Below, in pieces: positions 36,279 through 46,896 of a DNA stretch of 64,000 bases. The position numbers were made by a program, and so were the translations under genes. The notes under the pieces are model-generated. The model did not search any database. It was not told the DNA's origin and saw only the letters and a list, made by a program, of their open reading frames with translations. The stretch is taken from contig CAJSYZ010000006.1 of the NCBI GenBank assembly GCA_910574455.1, positions 531,981-595,980 on the forward strand, in the 5' to 3' direction. This DNA comes from Trichaptum fuscoviolaceum (taxonomy: Eukaryota; Basidiomycota; Agaricomycetes; Hymenochaetales; Trichaptaceae). The number at the start of each line of letters is the position of its first letter. The stretch's first letter is position 1.

Positions 36279-37708
36279 CCTGACCGGAGAAGATCATGAG
36301 ACTGTCCAAGACCTTCGGCAAGTTGCCGCAAACATCCAAAGCCACACTATTTCGACAGTAAGGTAGCAGACTGTCTTGGTACAAAGTACATATAACTCCC
36401 TTCCCATTGCAAAAAATCCGAAGTGATTTGAAGTGGAAATGAATATATTATGATTTTGTCCGAGTTATCGGAATGTCACGGTACTGTCTCAATGAGACTC
36501 CCATTCGGACATCAACAACTCCGTCAATTCTTTGCTTAAAAATCTGAAACTTATATCGACAGAAACTACCAATCAAGACCGTTCCGTGTATATATTTAAC
36601 TTTTGAACGCGACAATTAGTTCGTGAGTTACAGAGGAAACAATCAAAACGTCTAAAATATTGAACTTTGTGTTACGGTATATATGCATAAAACAAATACA
36701 CTTACAAGGACCCTAGTAAAATATAGGTAGTCATGCTGTACAAGCACAGAGATAAACAAATAGTATTCAATCTCCATAAGTAATATACTTGAAACTACTG
36801 CTTGCAAGAATGGATACTCCGGGCCTTTGGTGCAGGCCCAAGAAGTACACATGAAAGTATTGTTTGAAGCACTTGATTCAATATCAAGCCTGGTAGTAGC
36901 TTATACATTACCATAGGGCATAGTAAGGTAGTTAGAGAAGAACTGAATAAATATCTCTTATGCTACTTACTGAGGGGTGGGGGCTTTTGGTAGAGAAGCT
37001 CTGTTATGTACTCCGAGTCAGTCAGATTGTTTCACATACATACATTCCTCCTCTATTCAAGATTCTGAGTATTACAAGAGCATTTAAATGTGAAAACTAC
37101 ATCAGGGAAACTACTTTCTGCTGAAAGTGACTTAAGTGTTACTTAAACGTCCTGAGAGACTGAAGTCTTAAATAAGGCAAGCTTTACTTATTCATGCATG
37201 TCCTCCCATTATTCAGGACAAGTTGGCTGAAATAAGTGCGGGCTGGCTTAAATAAGGAAAGATGGCTGAATCAGTGCTCTAAGTGTTTCAGGCATTCTGC
37301 ACCCCAGTGCTCCAGTGTATCATCCTTTAATTACAGCAGTAGACAAGTGTTGTAAGACAAATTGCAGTGCTCAAGAGTCTAAGTGCATAAGAACGTTCCA
37401 AGTATTTCATTGCATCAGAAATATATAAGACAACATTATGTAGCTATCAGTGCCTCAGCGTTCAAGTACATCAGTCATTTACGCAAGACTAAGCATAGCA
37501 GTCGCTATCATGGGATCCGCCACGACATTATCCTGAACCTCTTCCGTGACGGGCAGTGGCAGGCCACATTTCGCTGCCGTGCCTTTGTTTCTACTGCTAC
37601 GCCAAAGAACATGCAGAATTGAAGACTGCTCTGCGAGTCGATGGTAATATAATGTTGAGCGCACGGACAGAAACGAAAAGAAGAGGCTCACTAGTGATTG
37701 ATTTGCCC
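36279..37708. other. Repeat-derived intergenic region
   Basis: No supported gene. 36300-36390 and 36665-36710 resemble the left flank of the TIR element. 37260-37400 has several AGTGCTC-type words. The frame at 37479-37742 overlaps the tail of the acidic protein gene and has no recognised content. Confidence 0.4.
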
Positions 37709-40700
37709 TTAGAAGTCTACGCAGTCCGTAGCCGAATCCCATTTTGAAGCGTCGTCCTCCTCATGATCACCATCTCCACCTAAATCCTTGTCCTTGTCCT
37801 TGCCCTCGCCCTCGCCCTCGTCCTCGCCGTCGCCCTCGCCGTCGTCCTCGCCCTCGTCATCGCCGTCGCCCTCGCCGTCGTCCTCGCCCTCGCCGTCGTC
37901 ATCGCCCTCGCCGTCGTCATCGCCCTCGCCGTCGTCATCGCCCTCGCCGTCATCATCGCCCTTGCACTCAATCTTGTCAACTCCCTCGTCCCCGCTCTCA
38001 CTCAGGTTGTCGTCACCCTCAGCATTAGCATGCTCGTCCTCTGCATCACCTTCCACCTCGCCTCTATACTCAGCCACCTCACGCTCTTCGCCCTTATCGT
38101 CGGTTCCGTCGGTTCCGTCTTCCCAATTATCAGCGTCTTCGTCATACGCTTTTTCGCAGGTCGAATCTGCATCTATAACGTCAAAATACAAGGAGAAGTC
38201 CCTGCCAGTGATACCCGATCCAACAAGTTCGGTGTTCTTTCTCGTATCGATATCTGTACTGGCATCGTAAGCTAGGAGGCGGGATCGAACCTTTTCCCAG
38301 TTTGATTCAGTGAAGAAAGAGGGATTTGACAACAAGTTAACATAGTCGTCCGTATGAGGTTGCCACAGAGCGCTAGTGAAATACCACTCAGCGCCGCCAA
38401 GTTCTTCTTTGATATTTTGCAACCGAGCCACCTGTTTATCAATGGCAACCTTGACCTATCCATGGGAAGATCAGCGAATAAGGACAATATAAGTGCTGAA
38501 AAAAGTAGATACCGCTGTTGCCGCAAGGGCGAGGGCACCGATAGGCTTTCCTATGGTGTTTCTGTCCAGTATTTTATGCCGACCCATGGCCAAGACAATG
38601 TGTACGGACAACACTGAGACCACAAGGTCAGAGCAGAACAGTCCTTGCTTCTGTACAATTAGGGTCAATGCATGGACACAAAATGCGACAATAAATACTC
38701 TTTTACTTACCCTCTCCATACTATACCAGCTTTCCCATAGAAACGGTTCGGCTTTCTTCTTGTCAACTAGCGACTGCAACGTCTTCACAATTGCTTCGTT
38801 TCGCATTGATTTTGATTGTTCGCCGCTGATAAAACTTGCAACTGATTGCTCAGCTTTCTCAAAAAGTTTCTTGCGCCAGCTATCAGAGCATCTCTGGGCC
38901 ACCTGAAATACAAGGATCGCATCTCAATTTGGTAAAGGTGACTTGGAGATAAGTTAGATTGACTCAACTAGAGAACAGATATCGGCGAACTGAGTTTCGT
39001 AACTGAATTCCACAGAATCAAACACTTTCCCCCACAGTGAGCTGATGAGCTTATTGTCCGGAGTTTGCCATGGTGTGACGGACTTTCCAACTGCGCGAAA
39101 TAGTGAAGGTAATAGAATATGAGTCCATCCTGCCTGAGTACCGGGAGGGAGACACTGGTTCGTCGCCCTTTTCCTGCCTGGCACGCGAGATCCTTCCCTT
39201 CCTTCATTTTGATCCTTGTCCTCAAGTCCCACTGATGTCTGCATATAAGTAAATCAGCAAAATATGTCATAGAAATGAATTTGATTCGACAAACTGAGCT
39301 AGTAGTCCGAGAGACTTTGCGATGACCTTGATAAGCCCCAGTCACTAACACTTCGGGTCCGGGGGTGCAGGATGCTCTCGTCATTGCAAGGGACGGTGCT
39401 CGAGGTGCTAACGACATCTTTCGACCACCAGACTATTAGTAAGAAAAAAAGGTGAATGTCTACATTTAGAGTGTATCAATCGACTCTCACTTACTTCATT
39501 ATCAGCCACCAGCGACTGCCTCTTGCGATTAGAGGTAGCGGATCCAAGCTCCGGCTGCAGCACGTCAGAAAGCTGTTATCCGTGGCAAGTGAACAGCTCG
39601 AAAAGAAGCACTTACTGTCATATCGGCCTCAGGCCGATAAGGAATGTCAGAGGGTTTCCTCTTCTTACTCAAGTCCTTTCCGCCTGATCAGATACGAACT
39701 TAAAATGCCGGTTACCATAGAATTGACGCTTACTGTGGCACCGGCCTGTGTGTCCATGTCAGTCAACAATGACTTCTTGATCTTGACAGCCTTATTAGCC
39801 TATTGAGATGGTTTAAAATAAGTAAACATAAAATGAAGGAATTCATTGCACGTGAAGGTAGAAGAATTACCACATTAACCTGAGAGTCGGTGTCTGGTGG
39901 CGACTTCCTCTTTCCGTTCTTTGTGACTGTGATGTCCTATTCATATTCACACATTAGCGCTCAACTTGAAGTGAAGAAGGAAACGAATAGTTGCCACAGG
40001 AGAGCACCGGAAGTGAGCCTACAGTGCATCGACACTCACACATACCTGTACACGGGGTTCCAAGGCTAGTGATTGCACCTTACAACCATAAATAAGGGGG
40101 GAACGAGAGAAGTTGAGATAAGATAGACTTACCGGTGCGCTAAGCTGCGAAATAGCAGTCCTCTTGTTTGCATCCTATCAAAATACCAATTCAGTAAGCA
40201 ATGAATGAAGGATGTACCATGAAGATCACTGTCTGGTACTCACCTGTCCACCTGGATTTATCTTGTTATTCTTATCCTCGAGTACGGGAAGGGATTACTC
40301 AGTAGATTGAAAAAATGTAGAATGATATGACATCGCTTACCGTTGAAACCTGCGACCCGGAAAGAGTGTCACGCAATAACTTCCTTTTCTTCAAGTTGAC
40401 GTTGCTGCTACCTCCATCCTGTTCATGAGACGGCAGTTGGCAGATAAACAATAACGAAGGAATATGAACAAACGGTCATGGAGCAACTGACATGAATCGA
40501 ACAGTAATCGTCGGACTCACACAAGCTTGAGCCGGCCTTGTTAGCCTCTTCGGATCGCTTCCGCCCTATAAACAAGTTATTCAGACTGCATCTGCCATTC
40601 TAATGCTCCGTCAACTCACAACATTTGATTCCGAATCGACAAGATGTGCCTTCTGTTGCACGCTGATTGTGCTATTTTTTACACCATGATAGCTTGTAAG

Positions 40701-40770
40701 GGTTATTGTTTCTCCTTCATCCTCCCAGGGACTTAAGTTTTCATCATCTGGCAATTCGACGGTGTGTCTG
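37709..40770 (-). CDS. Multi-exon acidic protein of the Plavaka-linked gene block
   Basis: A chain of small exons runs on the minus strand. From the amino side, pieces read PDDENLSPWEDEGETITLTS, LKKRKLLRDTLSGSQVST, ANKRTAISQLSAP, GKRKSPPDTDSQV, SKKRKPSDIPYRPEADMT and SNRKRQSLVADNE, each bounded by GT/AG. A folded region follows: TPWQTPDNKLISSLWGKVFD, CSDSWRKKLFEKAEQSVASF, KKKAEPFLWESWYSMERV, CSDLVVSVLSVHIVLAMGRH and KPIGALALAATA-VKVAIDKQ. It recalls the fungal DUF6532-type domain, but I hold that loosely. The tail is an Asp/Glu/Gly repeat (units like GDDDGEGDDDGEG). Exact start and some joins are unresolved. The basic KRK-S/T micro-exons suggest nuclear localisation or DNA contact. Confidence 0.55.
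37790..37965. repeat. Imperfect 18-bp coding repeat for the acidic tail
   Basis: Units close to CGCCCTCGCCGTCGTCAT (plus strand) encode Asp-Asp-Asp-Gly-Glu-Gly on the minus strand. The plus-strand frame it opens (Ser-Pro repeats) is an antisense shadow. Confidence 0.85.
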
Positions 40771-41037
40771 GTGCAGCTTTGCGTCAGCAAGGCTCATAAT
40801 ATAGTGGTAGCAAAGACAAGAGCGTCAATGTTGCAGGTGAAGGATTTCCAACTTGAAGTTGGGTCTCGGCCCGGGAGCGTCACGGTAGTAGTAGCCTGAG
40901 TAGGTAGTCGGGATGATGATGATCATACTAGTATGAGTTTAATAATTGAGTCTAAATCAAGCTTCTCACTCACCATTACATCGACTTGACAGTACCAGAT
41001 ACTGATTCAGACGCAATGCAAGATTCAAACCTCAAAC

Positions 41038-42066
41038 TCACAAATTGATCCTTTCTGAGTCTATCCCTGCCACTGGCACCTCAAGACCTCCACCCTCTTC
41101 ACCAATGAAAGTGGAATCATCTGTGTTGCGAAGCGCCCTGACAGGGCGTTTTGTCTTGTCGTTCCGCCTTGACGTAGCGGGCGAGTCTATTATGTCCGTT
41201 TCTTCACCAGAAAGACTCTCGTTCGGTCCTGCAGGAGCGTGAAAGAATGCGTCGCTGGGAGTCACGGTGGCGGCAGACCTGGACATCTTTGCGGTCTGCA
41301 CACGTGTGCGAAATGGAAGTTCACCTTTGGAATCTTCTTTCCTAGCCTTTTTTGCAGGCTCCCTGTTTGGCTCATCCATACTCGCTGCTTCGCATTAAGG
41401 TGAGTCACAGTGTTCAACCTCCAAGCTTTGAGATCATCTGAAAATGTATAGGCAATGTTACTCACGAATATCCAAGTCTTCGTTGTGTCCATCTTCACAA
41501 CCCGATACGTCTTTAACATCGTTCTTCGAGTCTGTTTATGCCAGTTCAAATGATCTGTGTCATCACTGATCTAAAGTTGAAGACTTACTGCTAGCTTCGC
41601 CTTTTGGCTTTCTACGTCCACGTTTGCCAGTGAGTTTGGGCACTGTTGAGCCCATCTGGGTGCGTGTCTCAAGAGCCTTTGACAAGTTGTTTTCAAGCTC
41701 TACGGTCTCTAGCATCGCTGCTTCTTGGTTCTCTGCTGCAGTCACCTTCTTGCGAACCTTGTCAGCTGCCTCTTGTTCTTTTGCTGCCCGTTTTTGCTCC
41801 GCAGCGAGTTTTTTCCTCTCTTTCGCAACCGCGACTTGCTGGGCCGCAGCTCTGCGGAAGGCTGCCCGCTCTTCCTTCTGCTTTTCCTTCTCTTCCTTCT
41901 CCTTCAATGCCTCATCCCGCCTCTCTGCCTGCCGTACTTTCCTTTTCTCTTTTTCTTCCTTCTCCCGCAATATCTCCTCCTGTGTTCGTCTTGTTCTGAG
42001 TTGTCCAACGACTGCTCCGGGGTGCTTTTCGCTGTTCTTAGCTCTTGTCTGTCTTTGAGTTGACAT
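41038..42066 (-). CDS. Lys/Glu-rich coiled-coil protein divergent from the transposase
   Basis: Three exons (41589-42066, 41466-41531 and 41038-41384) join exactly to 296 aa. Residues 25-120 are a near-continuous charged helix (EEILREKEEKEKRKVRQAER, then AAEQKRAAKEQEAADKVRKK). A basic patch follows (KLTGKRGRRKPKGEASN), then a Ser/Thr- and Lys-rich carboxyl half with KRPVRALR. It starts 278 bases from the transposase start, on the other strand, so the two genes share a promoter region rich in CACTGCCAGTG palindromes. I do not know the family. By position it could be the accessory DNA-binding partner of the transposase, as TnpA is to TnpD in CACTA elements; that is inference only. Confidence 0.78.
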
Positions 42067-42344
42067 TTTGTGCAGTGTTTTGAGACTTGTATGATGATAA
42101 GATGTGTCGAAGGTGCAAGTTCAAGATCAGGGAGGCGGGGGCGTCTATCTTAGACAAGTTGAAAATTTACGCCCACTACTACCGTGACTACTCTATGACT
42201 AATTTTAACTCAGGTTCAAGTTCACTGCCAGTGGCACTCCGAGTCCGAGTCACTGCCAGTGCTAGCAGCCTGCCAGTGCCAGTGAGGCTCAGCTGTGAGT
42301 CCCAATTGTCAACGTGTACTACTACTGAGGTTACATTTAAGTTG
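42067..42344. promoter_or_regulatory. Bidirectional spacer with odd palindromes
   Basis: The 278-base gap between the coiled-coil gene and the transposase holds CACTGCCAGTG at 42223-42233 and 42251-42261, plus partial copies of CCGAGTC, CCAGTG and TTCAAGTT words. These may be protein-binding sites of the element. Confidence 0.5.
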
Positions 42345-45300
42345 ATGCCAGCGACACGGAAAAAGCACGATCCCTTTCATTTTCCACCAACTATTCGATG
42401 CACCTTGCCCGGCTGTAGTAGAGTCAAGAGTCAATCTGGAAGAGCAAGACATGAATATTCAGCTCATCCGACGTCATTCTTGGCAAGTTCTTCTGCCTGT
42501 GGTCACGAATATGAATCGTCACCTATTCGACCCATACGAGCTCCAAGTCCTCAACTTGGAGCTCTCCTGAGGTCGTCCGAACTTCCAACAGAGGGTCATT
42601 CTGAGAGCGGCTCTGACTCCTACGATTACGATATTTCCATGCTTACACAGGATATCTCGATGCTCAGTATAGGCCGAGACGAGCTGCTTCAAGATTTGGA
42701 CAGACCTCATTCTCTGTCCCATTCTGTCACCGGAAGTGACAGTGGCCGTTCTGAAGACTTGGATTCCGACATTGGAGATTATAAGGAGAGTGAGGATAAC
42801 TTGAAGGTGTATCACAGATACTTGAATGGTGCGCGCCAAATTAATTGTTCCCGGTTTACTGTAGCATTTTGACACCAAACATTGTGCAGCCACTCCATGC
42901 GATACAGAAGGGAACTTCTTAGAATATGAAGACTCACCCGCTCCGCGAAACGAATCTGCGTCAAATGACTGGTTTCCCTATTCGTGTCGAGCAGATTTTG
43001 AGCTCGCAGATTTTCTCTATCGAGAAGAGCAAATGTCTGCTGGGAACATAACAAAGCTTCTGGGAATCATGAAGGCTTATCAGCTGATTCAGGCGGCGGA
43101 GAATGTAAAATCTTGCGGATGTTCCAAATTGGATGCGACAGAGCCTGACGATGACTTAGATCTGGGTTCAACTAGTACGCTACTCAATGGAGACGCGCAA
43201 AAAATGTATAACGTCATTGATGCTACGAAAGTCGGTGATGTGTCTTGGAAATCCTTTAGTAACTTCTACACAGACGACAATGGCCAAAAGGTGACAAATG
43301 AGAACACCGAGTCATGGAAGAGGAAAGAATATGATGTTTGGTATCGGGATCCTTTGGAAGTGATCCGGAATTTGGTGGATAATCCAGCTTTGGAAGGCGA
43401 ATTCGACTATGTCCCGTTTCGTGAGTATCAGCCGAAGGAGGACTCTGATGACAACAAAGAACGAGTCTTCAGAAACTACATGTCCGGAAACTTTGCTTGG
43501 GAACAGGCTGTAAGTCATGAATCATGCAGCATTCAAAGTTGGAAGAAGTGTATTGATAATCCTTGACTTAGAACAAAATCTTCGCCGAAGATAAAGCGGT
43601 CCATGGGTCTATGTTCGTTCCGGTCATCTTAGGGAGCGACAAGACAACAGTCTCCGTTGGAACTGGCAACAACGAATATTATCCGTTATATCTTTCAATA
43701 GGAAATGTATCTAACAAGGCCCGGCGGTCCCAAAAGCTGAATACAGTCCAGCTCGTAGCATTTCTAGCAATACCAAAGAGTGTGTGTCAAAAACTGAGCT
43801 ATTCATTTGTGTTCAAGTTCTGATGCTTTGCAGCTGAACGGCAGTATGAAAAGTCAGATGACTTCCGTCGCTTTAGACATCAAATCTTTCATTCATCTAT
43901 ATCAAGAATCTTGAGTCCACTGAAGACAGCAATGTCCATAAACAATGAACAAACCATTCTCCGGTGCCCTGATGGTCACTTGCGTAGGTCAGTTCTCGGA
44001 CTCGGCTCGTATATAGCCGATTATCCGGAACAGGTGAGTCTATGCGCAATATGCACTGGATGGTGCTGCAAGTAAGTATTGTCCTTTCCAAAAATCACAT
44101 CCAACTCGAGTTAGAGAAAATGACTTACTGTGGCCATATAGATGTACATCACCTCACAAGAATCTAGATAATCCGGAATTTGTTACAAATCCTCGAACAA
44201 AAGAGCTACACGAACGATTGATAGAACAGTGTGGATGACAACAGCATAAGTAGAGCAACGGTTCGAAAAGAGTATGGGTTCCACCAAGATATTGTGGTAA
44301 GTGTTCTAAACTCTCCATACAATGTGAGCTGACCACGACTATGCTCCATAGCCCTTCACCAATGACTTTCCACGTGCAGATATATGCGATCTCATTTCTC
44401 CGGACCTACTGCACCAAATGATCAAAGGCGTATTTAAGGATCACCTTGTTGAGTGGATTTGCCAGAGCTTGACCACGACAGAGCTGGACGTTGTGGATAA
44501 AAGGTGCTGTTTTTTCACAAGTTGTTTAATGTGAATACTGCTGCTAATCTCCGCGTAGAATCAGAGTTGCTGCTCCTTTTCCTGGACTTCGCAGATTTCC
44601 CGAAGGCCGAGGCTTCAAGCAATGGACAGGCAATGATTCTAAGGCACTTATGAAAGTATATGACCTTTCTGTCTTGTTCGAGGCGGTGGTTTGCTGATAT
44701 TTGATGCAACTTGCTTAGGTGTATCTTCCGGCTATTGTGGGCATTGCGCACGATGATATGATTCGCGCATTGAGTGCATTTCTTGACTTCTGTTACCTTG
44801 TGCGTCGGTACACGATTACAGTCTCAACTCTTGATCAAATCAAAGCCTCTTTGGATCACTTTCACCGTTATCGGCAAATATTCATAGCTAAAGGCATCCG
44901 GGATAACTTCTCACTTCCACGACAGCATGCCATGATCCACTATCCTACAATGATCCCTCTGTTCGCTGCACCGAGTGGTCTGTGTTCATCGATCACAGAG
45001 AATAAACACATTTACGCGGTGAAGGAAACATGGCGACGCTCAAACAGAAATGATCCTTTGGGTCAGATGATCACAGCAAACCAACGTCTCAGTAAACTTA
45101 TTGCATCGAGGGCAGACTTCAAGAGGCGTGGAATGCTGGAAAGTCCTCTGGCTGAGGCTTCATGGAGAGCTTTGCAAGATGTTCTGCGCAGGAATATGTC
45201 AGAGTCGGAGACAGATGACGCTCAGGCTGAGAGGACCCAAATTCGGAAGGAGCAGATGCACCATGATCATGATACACCCGTAGCTGGCGCAGCTGATGAT

Positions 45301-46316
45301 ACAGAGGACTTCTTCGATGACATTGTGGGCAATAATGAACTCAACGAAATTGCAGACCTGGAAGATCCCGAAAGCTTAGTGCATGGGCCTCAGCATCTTG
45401 CGGTTCATGACATACTACATGCTGAACGCCAGATGCGCTTGGGTGGCAGAAATGACCCTTTGAGCTTGATGTTAATGGCTTCGAAGTCACGTAAGTATTA
45501 GTACTTAGTAACCCATGCTTTTGGTGCTGCACATCTGACTTCTTTGATATCATCCTTGCAGAGTCCAGTACAGTGTACCCTAAGCAACTTAACGCTCTTG
45601 CGGCGATAAAAGGCCATCCAGAGCTCCGAAAACTCCCACAGCTCATTAAAGACTACTTATTCAACAAGTACGAGAAGCACAACTCCAACTTAAGGGGCTC
45701 CTCTGGCAGAGCTGAACCAGCAGTTGAATTGGACATAAGCAATGACTTTTCAATTTTCCATTCAGCCACCGCTTTCTTTGCCTTCCGTGGCGAATCGATC
45801 CCTATAGAACAAGCAATGAGGGAGGTGATCAGGTCCAATCCCTCTTGGCGCGGAAAGGCAAGACGTGATGCAGTCCTTGTTCGAGTTAATACTCGCAAAA
45901 AGGGGTTTGCAGGAATGCGAGTTGCCCGAGTTATGCTTCTTTTCTCCTTTGCCGTTAGTAAATTGAAACGTCAGGAATGCGCTCTCGTCCAATTTTTCAA
46001 GCGTGTTGGAGACTCGCCTGACCAAAAAACAAGTATGTGGATTGTCGAGCCGGAATATGAGTTAGACACCACCTGTCCTGGTGTGAAAGCCAGTGGCAGA
46101 CGTCACTACTACCACCGTGACTGCAAGGCTCCGAAGCTATTTGTGATAGGTATAGGGGATATCTTTCGTTTGGCTCACCTCCTTGGGGTGCCAAAGGGTG
46201 ATGAATGTCCTCCAAAGTCATTGACACCCGAGGAGTCCTTGGACTTTTATGATAGATTCTATGTTAACCGATTTGTAGACATGCACATGCACGAAACATT
46301 GTACGAAAGTAGATAA
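42345..46316 (+). CDS. Plavaka-type (CACTA-like) DNA transposase, one frameshift
   Basis: Plavaka transposases move large CACTA-like DNA elements in basidiomycetes. Nine exons: 42345-42828, 42890-43509, 43572-43779, 43834-44071, 44142-44296, 44352-44503, 44559-44655, 44719-45490 and 45562-46316, about 1160 codons. An amino-terminal zinc-finger-like C-x4-C...H-x4-H (CTLPGC and HEYSAH) is followed by the Plavaka core: ADFELADFLYREEQMSAGNI, GSMFVPVILGSDKTTVSVGT, RCPDGHLRRSVLGLGSYIAD, PFTNDFPRADICDLISPDLL, RRFPEGRGFKQWTGNDSKAL and SITENKHIYAVKETWRRSNR. Exon 5 is one base too long. After LIEQ (about 44227-44235) the frame must shift to continue DDNSISRATVRKEYGF. This is either an inactivating indel or a sequencing error. 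All other joins are in phase. The start was set at 42345 because the longer frame runs through palindrome-rich spacer. Confidence 0.9.
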
Positions 46317-46896
46317 TGATAAAAACAAACTCTTCATTTAGCACACAAAGTACAGTAGGCACGATGGTTGGAATTCTCTGTACTACGATGTCCATTTTAC
46401 TACTAGTACTAGTAGTACTTACTAGTAATAAGTAGACTCCGACTTGGAGTCGGAGTCGGAGTACACTCACTGGCAGGCTGGCACAACTTGAACTTAGACC
46501 TTCAAGCTAAATAAACTTTCTATTTTATTTAATACAAGTAGTAATCAAGAAAACATTCACATCACAATACCAACGTTTTCAAACTATACCAATACTAGTA
46601 CTACTAATCTGCGCTGCGCTCGCAGATTAGTAGTACAGCACAGAGGAGCTTGAAAAGGGAGTAAACTGATGAAAAATATCAGTACAACCCTTCAAGTTGA
46701 CAAATTGAATAACCTTCTCATAAACATAAATGAAATATTCGAATAGTAATAACTTGAACGGAATGTAGAATGAAAAAAAAGCCTCCGAGTCCTTATTGCG
46801 TACTAGTATAGTAGACATTTGCGACACAGTACAAGCACAAAGTTATCCCACATGAGTGAGGGTCAATATCGTAGAAGCCGGACCTGCCTGAGCACC
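46317..46896. other. Convergent spacer between transposase and 594-aa protein gene
   Basis: Palindrome-rich DNA: ACTAGTAGTA clusters at 46395-46435, inverted GACTCCGA/TCGGAGTC arms near 46436-46458, and a strong hairpin at 46598-46636. No coding exon seen. Confidence 0.5.
46598..46636. terminator. Perfect 16-bp inverted repeat, 7-base loop
   Basis: Left arm 46598-46613 (ending CTAATCTGCG) and right arm 46621-46636 (starting CGCAGATTAG) are perfect reverse complements around CTGCGCT. It lies between two convergent genes. It may fold in both transcripts, or be a binding site of the element. Calling it a terminator is inference from position. Confidence 0.4.

Noticed and set aside
37744..38270. 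Ser/Pro- and Arg/Pro-repeat frames on the plus strand
   Set aside because: Antisense shadow of the Asp/Glu/Gly repeat tail of the minus-strand acidic protein.
41624..42063. Plus-strand Phe/Ser/Ala-rich frames of 110-144 codons
   Set aside because: Antisense to the Lys/Glu-rich coiled-coil gene, whose three exons join exactly.
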